NCBI GenBank assembly: GCA_040508545.1 | Contig: JBEVMR010000046.1 | Span: forward strand, 1 to 64,000 | From: VRUE01 sp040508545 | GTDB taxonomy: Bacteria > Actinomycetota > Thermoleophilia > Solirubrobacterales > 70-9 | Direction of reading: 5' to 3' | DNA: 64,000 nucleotides | In this document: positions 7,863-18,902 of the stretch, one piece after another | Numbering within the stretch: the first letter of the stretch is position 1 | How the letters are laid out: each line of letters begins with the position of its first letter | Translations under genes and position numbers: made by a program | Notes under the pieces: model-generated | The model's input: only the letters and a program-made list of their open reading frames with translations | The model's database searches: none | Told to the model about the DNA's origin: nothing

Positions 7863-8738
7863 ATGGATCGCCCTCCACGCCCCTCGCGGCGCCAGATCCG
7901 CCGACGCCGACAGGCGGCGCTTGCCGCGTTGACCGTGGTGATCCTTGCCGCCGTTTACCTCACGCTCGCTGCAACCGTCTTCGCGCCGGTCAACAGGCAC
8001 GGGGCGCGCGTTTCCCAGCTAACGGTCCACAGCAGCGCCGTCGGCAGGGACCTCGGCGTCACCGTGCTCGAGCCGCCCGGTGGGGCCGGAGAGCGCAACA
8101 AGCGACCGCTGCTGATCTTCCTGCACGGGCGCAGTGGCTCGGAGCGAACCTTCGCCGAGAACGAGTCGGTCTTCGAGGGCCTGGCAAGGCTTGGCCGACA
8201 AGCGCCCGTCATCGCCTTTCCCGACGGGGGCGACCATGGCTACTGGCACGACCGCGCGGAAGGGAATTGGGGGAGGTATGTGATGCGGGAGGTGATTCCG
8301 CTGGTGACGCAGCGCTACGGCACTGATCCGAATCGCCTCGCTATCGGTGGCATCTCGATGGGAGGCTTTGGCGCCTACGACTTGGCGTTACTGCACCCCG
8401 GCCGTTTCTGCGCAGTTGGCGGGCACTCGCCGGCACTCTGGTTCGACGGCGGCGAAACTGCGCCGGGCGCTTTCGACAGCGCCGCTGACTTCAACCGCCA
8501 CGATGTCGTTGGCGCCGTGCAGAGCAACCCGGGCGCCTTCGGCGACATCCCGATCTGGAATGACTACGGCGCGCGCGACCCCTTCAGGGTCTACGACGAG
8601 GGCTTTGCCGCTGCGCTCAGGTCCGGTGATGCCGACCTCCGTGCGCATACCTGGCCCGGCGCTCACGACAGTGCCTACTGGAACCGACACTGGCACGCCT
8701 ATCTGCGCTTCTATGCAGACGCATTGGCGCACTGCTGA
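7863..8738 (+). CDS. Membrane-anchored esterase of the alpha/beta-hydrolase fold
   Basis: Starts with a basic region and one transmembrane anchor (residues about 18-43), followed by a putative-esterase (esterase D / mycolyltransferase-like) domain. The oxyanion region is LLIFLHGRSGSE, the nucleophile elbow is GISMGG, and the likely acid and base are in GARDPFRVYDE and the AHDSAYWNRH C-terminus. The single anchor places the catalytic domain outside the membrane. It diverges from panC. The substrate is unknown. Confidence 0.8.
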   Translation: MDRPPRPSRRQIRRRRQAALAALTVVILAAVYLTLAATVFAPVNRHGARVSQLTVHSSAVGRDLGVTVLEPPGGAGERNKRPLLIFLHGRSGSERTFAENESVFEGLARLGRQAPVIAFPDGGDHGYWHDRAEGNWGRYVMREVIPLVTQRYGTDPNRLAIGGISMGGFGAYDLALLHPGRFCAVGGHSPALWFDGGETAPGAFDSAADFNRHDVVGAVQSNPGAFGDIPIWNDYGARDPFRVYDEGFAAALRSGDADLRAHTWPGAHDSAYWNRHWHAYLRFYADALAHC

Positions 8739-8759
8739 CGAGCGGCCGACCCGGCCCCC

Positions 8760-9509
8760 TCAGCGCCCCGGGGAACCCGCTGGCGGAGTTCCCGGGGGCG
8801 GCTCCGGTCCCCAGCTCCTGCGCCCATCGCCGTCGATCGAAATCGGCGGTCCGCCGACCGCCGGCGTGTCCAGCGTCACATCGGCGATCGCCTTGACCCG
8901 AGAGAGAACCTCGCGCACGGCGCTCTTGTCACCCTGAGATCCCCACTGGTGCAAATCGGCGGTGAGCCCCGATGCGTCGATGCCGGCGGCATCGGCGAGA
9001 AAGAGTGCGCGCGGCATGTGAAAGCCCTGGGTCACGACCACCGCGTCGCGGATGCCGAAGACGCTGCGTGCCCTGACCATCGTCGCCCAGGTATCGAAGC
9101 CGGCGTGGTCCTCGAAGACGGCGCGAGCCGAGACACCGGCGCGGACCAGCGCCTTGCGCATCGTCCCCGGCTCGTCGTAGGCCCAGGTGTGGTGATCGCC
9201 GGAGACGAGCACCTTTTCGACCTTGCCGGCACGCCAGAGGGCAGCAGCCTGCCGCACCCGATCGGCCAGCATCGAGCTCATCGTGCCATCCGGCTTGACC
9301 AGCGCGCCGGGGACGATCGCAACCTGTGCACGTGGAACGTCGGCGACCGCGCTCGTCGAGTTTCCCCTCTCGCTCAAGAGCACGAAGGCATTGGAGAGTG
9401 CGATCGCGAGCGTCAGCAGGCCCGCCGCCGACGCCGCCGCCCTCGACAGGCGCGGCCACCGCCGCAAGGGCGCGGTCATGCCTCGCCGGAGCCTGCTCCA
9501 CGACTGCAT
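8760..9509 (-). CDS. SanA/YdcF (DUF218) family membrane protein
   Basis: 249 aa with an N-terminal transmembrane helix (about residues 25-48) and a DUF218 domain: PRAQVAIVPGALVKPDGTMS, VEKVLVSGDHH, and DAVVVTQGFHMPRALFLA are hallmark segments of SanA/ElyC/YdcF proteins, which affect envelope synthesis or vancomycin sensitivity. The C-terminus is Pro/Gly-rich. ATG at 9509 overlaps the stop of the acyltransferase gene (TGATG), so the two are coupled, suggesting a joint envelope role. Confidence 0.8.
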   Translation of the reverse strand: MQSWSRLRRGMTAPLRRWPRLSRAAASAAGLLTLAIALSNAFVLLSERGNSTSAVADVPRAQVAIVPGALVKPDGTMSSMLADRVRQAAALWRAGKVEKVLVSGDHHTWAYDEPGTMRKALVRAGVSARAVFEDHAGFDTWATMVRARSVFGIRDAVVVTQGFHMPRALFLADAAGIDASGLTADLHQWGSQGDKSAVREVLSRVKAIADVTLDTPAVGGPPISIDGDGRRSWGPEPPPGTPPAGSPGR

Positions 9510-10093
9510 CAACGGAACTCTATTTCCTTGATTACCCGCGCTGGCGCACCTGCCGCGATCGAGCCGGCGGAGAGATCCTTGGTGACGACGGCATTGGCGC
9601 CGATCACGCAGCGGTCGCCGATCGTCACTCCGCTGGTCACGGCGCAGTTGACGCCGAACCAGCAGTTGGAGCCAATCTTCACCGGGCCCTTGCTGGTGAA
9701 CCCTTGCCAGGTGATCGGCGTGTCGGGATCGTCGAAGCGGTGCTCGGCGTCGCCGACGAAGCAGCCGTTGGCGAACATCGTGTGCTCGCCGATCTCGATC
9801 CGCTCGTGCGCAGCCAGCATCGTGTTGCGGTTGAGGAAGCAGCCGGCGCCGATCTCGATCTCGGCCTCGGGAGCGAGCGTCAGCCAACAGCCGGGCTCGA
9901 GCAGGGTGCCCGCGCCGATCCGCAGGCGACCCTGGTCGAGCGCCTCCAGCAGCTCGCCCTCGAACGGCTGGCGGATGAAGAAACCACCCCGGGCCGCGTG
10001 GCGCGCCACGCGCAGGCGCCGCAACGGCCGCCGGTTGCGCTCATACCAGCGCCGCTTCTGCCACCAGAGTCGCCAACCCCGCTGCTCGCTCAC
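9509..10093 (-). CDS. Left-handed beta-helix (hexapeptide) acyltransferase
   Basis: 194 aa. After a basic N-terminus come repeated hexapeptides (IGAGTLLEPG, IEIGAGCFLNRNT, IGEHTMFANGC, IGSNCWFGVN, IGDRCVIGANAVV) ending in the GAPARVIKEI tail of the maltose/serine acetyltransferase superfamily. It probably O-acetylates a sugar or envelope glycan; the acceptor is not evident. It is coupled to the SanA-like gene and diverges from the ROK kinase across 42 bp. Confidence 0.82.
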   Translation of the reverse strand: MSEQRGWRLWWQKRRWYERNRRPLRRLRVARHAARGGFFIRQPFEGELLEALDQGRLRIGAGTLLEPGCWLTLAPEAEIEIGAGCFLNRNTMLAAHERIEIGEHTMFANGCFVGDAEHRFDDPDTPITWQGFTSKGPVKIGSNCWFGVNCAVTSGVTIGDRCVIGANAVVTKDLSAGSIAAGAPARVIKEIEFR

Positions 10094-10135
10094 GGCCGTA
10101 GCTTCCCAGACGCTCCGCAGTCATAGACTGAGCGC

Positions 10136-11095
10136 GTGAGCGACCTGCGCGGTGGTATCGATCTCGGTGGCACCAAGATCCAGACGGCGATCGTCGAGCC
10201 GAGCGGCAAGGTGCTCGGCGAAGCACGGCAGCCGACGCCGACCTCCGGCGGCCCCGCGGACGTAGCCCGTGCCATGGAAGAAGCCCTGCGCGAAGCGGCC
10301 GCGGCCGCCGGGGTCAAGCCCGAGGACCTCGAGGGCGTCGGGGTTGGCTCACCCGGCGACGCCGACGAGAAGACCGGCGTCGTCTCCACCGCTCGCAACC
10401 TGCCCGGCTGGGATGGCAGCTTCCCGCTCGGGGAAACGCTGGCAGAGGCGCTCGGAACCGAGGTCCGGGTTGGCAACGACGTGCAGGTTGCCACCGAGGC
10501 GGAGTTCCATCTCGGCGCTGGCCGCGAGTTCCAGAGCCTGATCGGCGTCTTCTGGGGAACGGGGGTCGGCGGCGGCATCGTCCTCGACGGCAAGCCCTGG
10601 CTCGGCCGCGGCGCCGCCGGCGAGATCGGCCACATGGTGGTGAAGCGCGGCGGCGCCAAGTGTCCCTGCGGTCGCAAGGGCTGCATTGAGGCCTACGCCG
10701 GCCGCTCGGCGATGGAAGCCGAGGCGCGACGGGAGCACGAGGAGGGCCACAAGACCGACCTCTTCAAGCTGATGGAGAAGCACGAGAAACCGCGCCTGAC
10801 CAGCGGCATCTGGGAGCGCGCCATCGACCACGGCGACCACCTCGCCACGAAGCTGATCGACCGCGCGATCGAGGCGCTGGGGACGGGCATCGCCTCGGCC
10901 GTCAACCTGCTCGACCCCGAAGCGGTGATCATCGGCGGCGGCCTCGGCATCCGCTTCGGCGATCGCTACATGGAGCCGTTGATGAAAGAGATGAGCAAAC
11001 ACCTCTTCGTCGACGAGCGCCCCCCGGCGGTGCGGGTCGCCTCGCTCGGCGACCTCGGCGGTGCGATCGGCGCCTCGCTGCTCTTCGCCCGCTAG
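10136..11095 (+). CDS. ROK-family sugar kinase (glucokinase-like)
   Basis: 319 aa. N-terminal phosphate loop GIDLGGTKIQTAIVE; catalytic region VRVGNDVQVATEAE; GVFWGTGVGGGIVLDGK; zinc site GEIGHMVV...CPCGRKGCIEAYA, in which the GEIGH histidine and three cysteines are the ROK zinc ligands. No N-terminal HTH, so it is a kinase rather than a repressor. Start is GTG at 10136. The xylose-type transporter lies nearby on the other strand, but co-regulation is not shown. Confidence 0.9.
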   Translation: MSDLRGGIDLGGTKIQTAIVEPSGKVLGEARQPTPTSGGPADVARAMEEALREAAAAAGVKPEDLEGVGVGSPGDADEKTGVVSTARNLPGWDGSFPLGETLAEALGTEVRVGNDVQVATEAEFHLGAGREFQSLIGVFWGTGVGGGIVLDGKPWLGRGAAGEIGHMVVKRGGAKCPCGRKGCIEAYAGRSAMEAEARREHEEGHKTDLFKLMEKHEKPRLTSGIWERAIDHGDHLATKLIDRAIEALGTGIASAVNLLDPEAVIIGGGLGIRFGDRYMEPLMKEMSKHLFVDERPPAVRVASLGDLGGAIGASLLFAR

Positions 11096-11099
11096 GCCG

Positions 11100-11501
11100 T
11101 CAGACCGGTTGGGCGACCGTCAGCCCATTTTCTTCAGCGGCGCGCACAAGGCGATCGTCATAGGTGAAAAAGACGCCAACCTCATCGCCGAGAGATATTG
11201 CAGTTGCCAGATGCAGCGCGTCGAGGCTTCGCAGTCCAGCAGGCTCCAGTTCGGCGGCGACATCGAGGACTCCGTCGTCGATGGGCAGCAGCGAGAGTCC
11301 CTCCATCCACTCCCGAGCGGCTCGCTCGTACTTTGCGCCATAACGAGCACAGGCACGAAGGGCCTCCACCCCCAACAGGCTGCTCGATACGAACCCTTCC
11401 CACTCGACCAGCTCGCGAAGCAGCGCCTTGTCCTCTGCCTCGCGAAGCGGCAACTTCACGTATGCCGAGGTGTCCAGATATGCGATCCGGTTGCCTACAA
11501 T
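11100..11501 (-). CDS. PIN-domain toxin (VapC-type), non-canonical start
   Basis: The reading frame gives IAYLDTSAYVKLPLRE at the N-terminus, with the first catalytic Asp of the PIN ribonuclease fold, and LRSLDALHLATAISLGD with the second acidic cluster, then FFTYDDRLVRAA. No ATG, GTG or TTG occurs in frame before the essential YLDTS strand; the first ordinary start (11459) would remove it. I placed the start at ATT 11501, overlapping the antitoxin stop by 7 bp, but the true initiation is uncertain. Family assignment is firm. Confidence 0.75.
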   Translation of the reverse strand: MVGNRIAYLDTSAYVKLPLREAEDKALLRELVEWEGFVSSSLLGVEALRACARYGAKYERAAREWMEGLSLLPIDDGVLDVAAELEPAGLRSLDALHLATAISLGDEVGVFFTYDDRLVRAAEENGLTVAQPV

Positions 11502-11785
11502 CGCTCCTCTCGCATTTCGTCGAGGATCTCGCTGCTCGGCGGTCCCATCGCCGGCGGCAACTCAGATGCCCGTGCCAAGGCGACCAAATCAGCGCTCGGC
11601 ATAGTCGCCCCCCTCTCAGCAACGAGCCGCGCGATCGGCGAATCTGCCGGCCCCGATGGAATCAGGCGGGCTACCTCCCGGCCTCGCTCGGTGACCCTGA
11701 AGCTGCCACCGTCCTTGACCTCCATCAGGTAGCGAGAGAGGTTTTGTCGCAACTCCCTAACGCCCACCGAATTCATGTGCGTCAC
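11495..11785 (-). CDS. Phd/YefM-type antitoxin (VapB partner)
   Basis: 96 aa. The N-terminal VGVRELRQNLSRYLMEVKDG and FRVTERGREVARLIP segments are the classical Phd/YefM DNA-binding fold; the C-terminal half is the toxin-neutralising tail. GTG at 11785 or ATG at 11776 can start it. It is followed by an overlapping PIN toxin, a normal type II toxin-antitoxin order, and such pairs usually autorepress. Confidence 0.85.
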   Translation of the reverse strand: MTHMNSVGVRELRQNLSRYLMEVKDGGSFRVTERGREVARLIPSGPADSPIARLVAERGATMPSADLVALARASELPPAMGPPSSEILDEMREERL

Positions 11786-11818
11786 GGTAGCACAAGTTAC
11801 GAATTCGCGCTTTTTTGT

Positions 11819-12982
11819 CTACACCCGCCCAGCCGCCTGGCGCTGCTGGCGGGCGATCGCATCGACCAGGACGGCAAGCAACAGGACGCCGCCGGTGACC
11901 ATGAACTTGACCGCCGAGGAGAGCGCCAGCAGGTCCATGCCGTTGGAGATCGAGCCGATCACCAGGGCGCCGAGCAGGGCCGTCCAGACCGAGCCGCGGC
12001 CGCCGAAGAGGCTGGTGCCGGCGATCACCGGGCCGGCGATTGCGAGCAGCAGCAGTTCGCTGCCGCCCGAGCCCTGGTTGACCGCTAGCAGGCGCGACGC
12101 GGCCATGATGCCGCCGATCGCCGCCATCGAGCCGGAGATGGCAAAGACCGCCACCCGCACGCGGTTGACCGGGATGCCGGCGCGGCGGGACGCCTCGGCG
12201 TTGCCGCCGACGGCGTAGACGTGACGGCCGAAGCGCGTGCGCTTGACCACGTACTCCATGCCGACGACGAAGGCGAGCAGGATCAGCAACGCCAACGGCA
12301 CGCCGCGGTCGGAGTTGAGGACCGCCACGACGGCGATAGAGATCGCCGCCACCAGGCCCACCCGGAACGCGAGCGTCGGCACGCTCTCGGCGCCGAGGCC
12401 CGCGGCCACTCGGCGTCGGTGGCCGATGAAGACGACAGCGGCAAAGGCGGCGATCACGATCGCGCAGAAGATCCAACCCACCGTGTCGGAGTAGAAGATG
12501 TTGGCGAGCCCGGTGATCTTCGGGTCGGTGATGTTGATCGACCCGGTCGATCCCAGCACCTGTAAGAGCGCCCCTTGCCAGGCCAGCAAGCCCGCGAGCG
12601 TGACGACGAACGAGGGAATGACGAAGCGACTGAAGAGCGAGCCCTGGAGCAGCCCGATCGAGGTGCCGACCAGGACCGCCGCGGCGATCGCCAGGTAGGG
12701 GCTCCAACCGTGGTTGACGTTGAGTACCGCCATCACCCCGGCGGCGAGGCCGCTGACCGCACCCACCGAGAGGTCGATCTCACCCAGCAGCAACACGTAG
12801 ACGATGCCTACCGAGATCAGACCGATCGCCGTGATCTGCAGCATCAGGTTGGTCAGGTTCTCGGCCGAGAGGAAGCGGTCGTTCTGGGACTGGAAGATGA
12901 TCCAGATCAGCGCCAGGCCGAGGACGACGCGGACAGACGCCAGGTCGCCCTGGACGAGGCGACGCAGATTCTCCCTATTCAT
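11819..12982 (-). CDS. Sugar ABC transporter permease (XylH/RbsC type)
   Basis: 387 aa, polytopic, with about ten hydrophobic segments. Signatures of the carbohydrate-uptake-2 permeases: LLLGEIDLSVGAVSGL, the EAA-like YAVGGNAEASRRAGIPVNRVR, and GGRGSVWTALLGALVIG. It starts with an 8-bp overlap on the ATPase gene (ATGAATAG). With the ATPase and binding protein it forms one import operon for a pentose or related sugar; the substrate assignment rests on similarity to XylFGH. Confidence 0.9.
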   Translation of the reverse strand: MNRENLRRLVQGDLASVRVVLGLALIWIIFQSQNDRFLSAENLTNLMLQITAIGLISVGIVYVLLLGEIDLSVGAVSGLAAGVMAVLNVNHGWSPYLAIAAAVLVGTSIGLLQGSLFSRFVIPSFVVTLAGLLAWQGALLQVLGSTGSINITDPKITGLANIFYSDTVGWIFCAIVIAAFAAVVFIGHRRRVAAGLGAESVPTLAFRVGLVAAISIAVVAVLNSDRGVPLALLILLAFVVGMEYVVKRTRFGRHVYAVGGNAEASRRAGIPVNRVRVAVFAISGSMAAIGGIMAASRLLAVNQGSGGSELLLLAIAGPVIAGTSLFGGRGSVWTALLGALVIGSISNGMDLLALSSAVKFMVTGGVLLLAVLVDAIARQQRQAAGRV

Positions 12983-13739
12983 TGTTTTTTCCAATGCCGG
13001 TGATTGCCGAGACGACGTGCTCCTCGGTCGTCTGTTCGGCCTTGAAGTCGCCGGCGGCCCGGCCGAGGCGTAGGACGACAATGCGGTCCGCGACCTCGAA
13101 GACATTGGCGAGGTTGTGGCTGATCACGACCACTCCCAACCCCCGCTCTTTCAGGCGCCCGATCAGCCCCAGCACCTGCTTGGTCTGCGGCACCCCTAGC
13201 GCCGCCGTGGGCTCGTCCAGCAGCACGACCCGCGGCTCGCCGAGGAGGGAGCGCGCGACCGCAACCTGCTGGCGCTGACCGCCGGAGAGGGTGCCGACCT
13301 CGGTACGAACGCTCGGGATGGTCACAGCGAGACTGGAGAGCAGCTCACCCGCGCGGTGCTCCATCTTCGCCTCGTCGAGCTGGCGCGAGACCTCCCCGGT
13401 GCCCGGCGATATCTCCTCCTGCCCGAGGAAGATGTTGGCGACGACGTCGAGGTTGTCGCAGAGGGCGAGGTCCTGGTAGACGGTGGCGATCCCGAGCCGG
13501 GTCGCGTCCTGGGGCCGTGCGACCTTTATCTCGTTGCCGTCGAAGCGCATCGTCCCCTCGTCGGCCGTGTGGATGCCGGCGATCGTCTTCACCAGCGTCG
13601 ACTTGCCCGCCCCGTTGTCACCGACCAAGCCCACAACCTCCCCGGCGTGGACGGCGAAGTCGACCCGGTCCAGAGCCTGGACCGGGCCGAATCGCTTGCT
13701 CACCTCATCGAGCTCGAGGAGCGCGCCGTTTGAGCTCAT
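12975..13739 (-). CDS. Sugar ABC transporter ATP-binding protein (single ABC domain)
   Basis: 254 aa with one ABC domain: Walker A GDNGAGKSTLVKT, Q-loop TVYQDLALCDNLDV, signature LSGGQRQQVAVARSL, Walker B VVLLDEPTAALG, H-loop VISHNL. Classical XylG/RbsA proteins carry two ABC domains; this one has only one, so it must work as a homodimer, as often seen in actinobacteria. It sits 18 bp after the binding protein and overlaps the permease gene. Confidence 0.92.
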   Translation of the reverse strand: MSSNGALLELDEVSKRFGPVQALDRVDFAVHAGEVVGLVGDNGAGKSTLVKTIAGIHTADEGTMRFDGNEIKVARPQDATRLGIATVYQDLALCDNLDVVANIFLGQEEISPGTGEVSRQLDEAKMEHRAGELLSSLAVTIPSVRTEVGTLSGGQRQQVAVARSLLGEPRVVLLDEPTAALGVPQTKQVLGLIGRLKERGLGVVVISHNLANVFEVADRIVVLRLGRAAGDFKAEQTTEEHVVSAITGIGKNNE

Positions 13740-13757
13740 CGCCCGCTCTCCCGCGCC

Positions 13758-14855
13758 CTAGGAGATCCCCACTTCCTTGCAGGCTTTCGCATAGGCGCCG
13801 GTGCAGAGTTCGTCGGCGGTGATGAATTCGTCTTTGACCACGGTGTCTTTGACGTTTTGCTTGGTCACCGCGACCGGTTCGAGCAGGATCGACGGCACTT
13901 TGGTTTTGCCGTTATCGACTTCTTCGGTGATCTTGCTCTGCGGGAATTCTTCGCCTTCGGCGAGCGCGACGGCGATTTCAGCGGCCACTTTCGTCTGCTT
14001 GTCGGTGGCCTTGTAGACGGTCATGTACTGCTGCCCGGCGATGATTCGCTGCACTCCGGCGACCGTCGCATCCTGGCCGGTGCTCGGCCTTTCTTCCGGG
14101 TTGACGCCGGCCGATTTCATCGCGGCGATCGAGCCGGCGGCCATTTCGTCGTTGGCTCCGTAGACGCCTTCGAACCCGCTCTTGCCGAGCGCGGTGATCG
14201 CCTGCTGCATCTCGTTTTGGGCATTCGTCGCCGACCATTCGGGCGTGTCGTATTCCTTGGCGACTTTGACCCCGGCGGCTTCGAACCCTTTGTTCGAGCC
14301 TTCCTTGAAAAGCGCGGCGTTGCTGTCGGCGGGGTCGCCGTTGATCTTCACGATCGGGCCTTCGGGGCTGCCGTCTTCTTTCAGTTTTTCCGCAAGCGAT
14401 TCCGCCTGCAGTTCGCCGACCTCGACGTTGTCGAAGGAGACGTAGTAGTCGACTTCGGCGTTTTCGATCAGCCTGTCGTAGGAGAGGACCGGGACGTCCT
14501 GCGCTTTCGCCTTTTCGACCATCGCCGCGGCCGATTTGGCGTCGACCGGGTCGAGCACCATCACTTCGGCGCCCTGGGTCAGCGCCGCTTCAGCCTGACT
14601 TTGCTGTTTTGACGCGTCGCCGGTCGCGTTGCTGTAGAGGATTTCGCAGTCTTCGCATTCCGCCTCGACGTTTTCTTCGAATTCAGGACGGTCGTGCGCT
14701 TCGTAGCGCGGCGTCTCGTTCTCGGGCAGCAGCAGGGCGATCTTGGCGCCGCCGCCGCCGTTGTCGTCGCTACCGCCACAACCCGCCGCCACCGCGACGA
14801 GCGCCAACAGCACGCCAACCGCAACCGGGATTCGCTTCAGAGCTGATCGGGACAT
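13758..14855 (-). CDS. Sugar-binding lipoprotein of ABC transporter (XylF-like)
   Basis: 365 aa periplasmic-binding-protein-1 fold lipoprotein. The signal peptide ends in VAVAAGC (lipobox). Body motifs: KIALLLPENETPRYE, ALTQGAEVMVLDPVDAKSAA, VPVLSYDRLI, GVYGANDEMAAG, and TGQDATVAGVQRI. These match xylose-binding XylF. ATG at 14855 follows AAGGAGGAG. Glu and Lys are encoded almost only by GAA and AAA here, unlike the GAG/AAG-rich ATPase gene beside it, which points to selection for high expression. Confidence 0.92.
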   Translation of the reverse strand: MSRSALKRIPVAVGVLLALVAVAAGCGGSDDNGGGGAKIALLLPENETPRYEAHDRPEFEENVEAECEDCEILYSNATGDASKQQSQAEAALTQGAEVMVLDPVDAKSAAAMVEKAKAQDVPVLSYDRLIENAEVDYYVSFDNVEVGELQAESLAEKLKEDGSPEGPIVKINGDPADSNAALFKEGSNKGFEAAGVKVAKEYDTPEWSATNAQNEMQQAITALGKSGFEGVYGANDEMAAGSIAAMKSAGVNPEERPSTGQDATVAGVQRIIAGQQYMTVYKATDKQTKVAAEIAVALAEGEEFPQSKITEEVDNGKTKVPSILLEPVAVTKQNVKDTVVKDEFITADELCTGAYAKACKEVGIS

Positions 14856-14963
14856 GAACTCCTCCTTTTCCGCCCCTGCCCTTACCCGCTTGCCGCAACT
14901 TTCACTCTCCAAGGTAGCGCGCCCATGCGGCTACGGCCATAGTGAATAAGCCAAGTTGGCCGA

Positions 14964-17882
<2,919 letters not shown>

Positions 17883-17926
17883 CCGAGTCTACCCAGGCGA
17901 ACAGATGTTCCCCCCAGCCCGTCTGC

Positions 17927-18901
17927 TCAGCGGCCGATCGACTGCTGGTAGAGCGTGAAGCCGATTCCAGAGCAGACCGCGGCGATGATCCAGAAGCGGA
18001 GCATGATCTTGGTCTCCGACCAGGCCATCATCTCGAAGTGATGGTGCAGCGGCGCCATCAGCAGCACCCGGCGGCGGAAGGTCTTGAAGGAGAAGACCTG
18101 GATCGCGACCGAGAGCGCCTCGATCACGAAGATGCCGCCGATGATGATCAGCAGCACCTCGGTCTGGGTCATCACGGCAAGGGCCCCGATCGCCCCGCCT
18201 AATCCGAGCGAGCCGGTGTCCCCCATGAAGATCGAGGCCGGGAAGGCGTTGAACCAGAGAAAGCCGACGCAGGCGCCGACCAGGCAGGCCGAGAGCAGCG
18301 CCAGGTTCTGCTCGCCGTTGGTGACGAAGCAGATCGCCGTATAGGCGAGCAGGACGATCGCGCAGGAGCCGGCGGCGAGGCCGTCGAGGCCGTCGGTGAG
18401 GTTGACCCCGTTGGAGGTGCCGGCGATGACGAGGAAGACGAGGACGAAGTAGAGGACCGGGCCGAGGTCGAGGCTGGCATCGCCGATGCGGAAGAAGAGG
18501 GTGGGCTCGAGTCCGACCGAGTGGCGGGCCACCCACCAGAGGACGAGGGCGAGCAGAAGCTGGACGACGAGCTTCCAGCGCGCCGAGAGGCCGAGCGAGC
18601 GGCGTTTGACGATCTTGGTGAAGTCGTCGGCGAAGCCGAGCGCGGCGCAGCCGATAGCGACGCCGAAGACGGCGAGGCTCTGCGCGTCGCGATCGGAGAG
18701 GACGAGGAAGGGAACGCAGATCGCGGCGAAGACGATCAGGCCGCCCATCGTCGGCGTGCCCGCCTTCGCGTGGTGCTCCTGGGGCCCGTCCTCGCGGATG
18801 TGCTGCCCGAACTCCTTCACCCGCAGGTACTCGATGAACTTGGGGCCGAGGAAGATGCAGATCAGCATCGCCGCCATGCCGGCAATCAGCACCTCGCCCA
18901 T
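17927..18901 (-). CDS. mraY: Phospho-N-acetylmuramoyl-pentapeptide transferase
   Basis: 324 aa, ten transmembrane segments, makes lipid I. Motifs: GQHIREDGPQEHHAKAGTPT, FADDFTKI, NGVNLTDGLDGLA, FMGDTGSL, and APLHHHFE with the HHH of the catalytic site. ATG at 18901 lies one base after the murF stop. It is the last cell-wall gene before uvrA. Confidence 0.96.
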   Translation of the reverse strand: MGEVLIAGMAAMLICIFLGPKFIEYLRVKEFGQHIREDGPQEHHAKAGTPTMGGLIVFAAICVPFLVLSDRDAQSLAVFGVAIGCAALGFADDFTKIVKRRSLGLSARWKLVVQLLLALVLWWVARHSVGLEPTLFFRIGDASLDLGPVLYFVLVFLVIAGTSNGVNLTDGLDGLAAGSCAIVLLAYTAICFVTNGEQNLALLSACLVGACVGFLWFNAFPASIFMGDTGSLGLGGAIGALAVMTQTEVLLIIIGGIFVIEALSVAIQVFSFKTFRRRVLLMAPLHHHFEMMAWSETKIMLRFWIIAAVCSGIGFTLYQQSIGR

Positions 18902-18902
18902 G

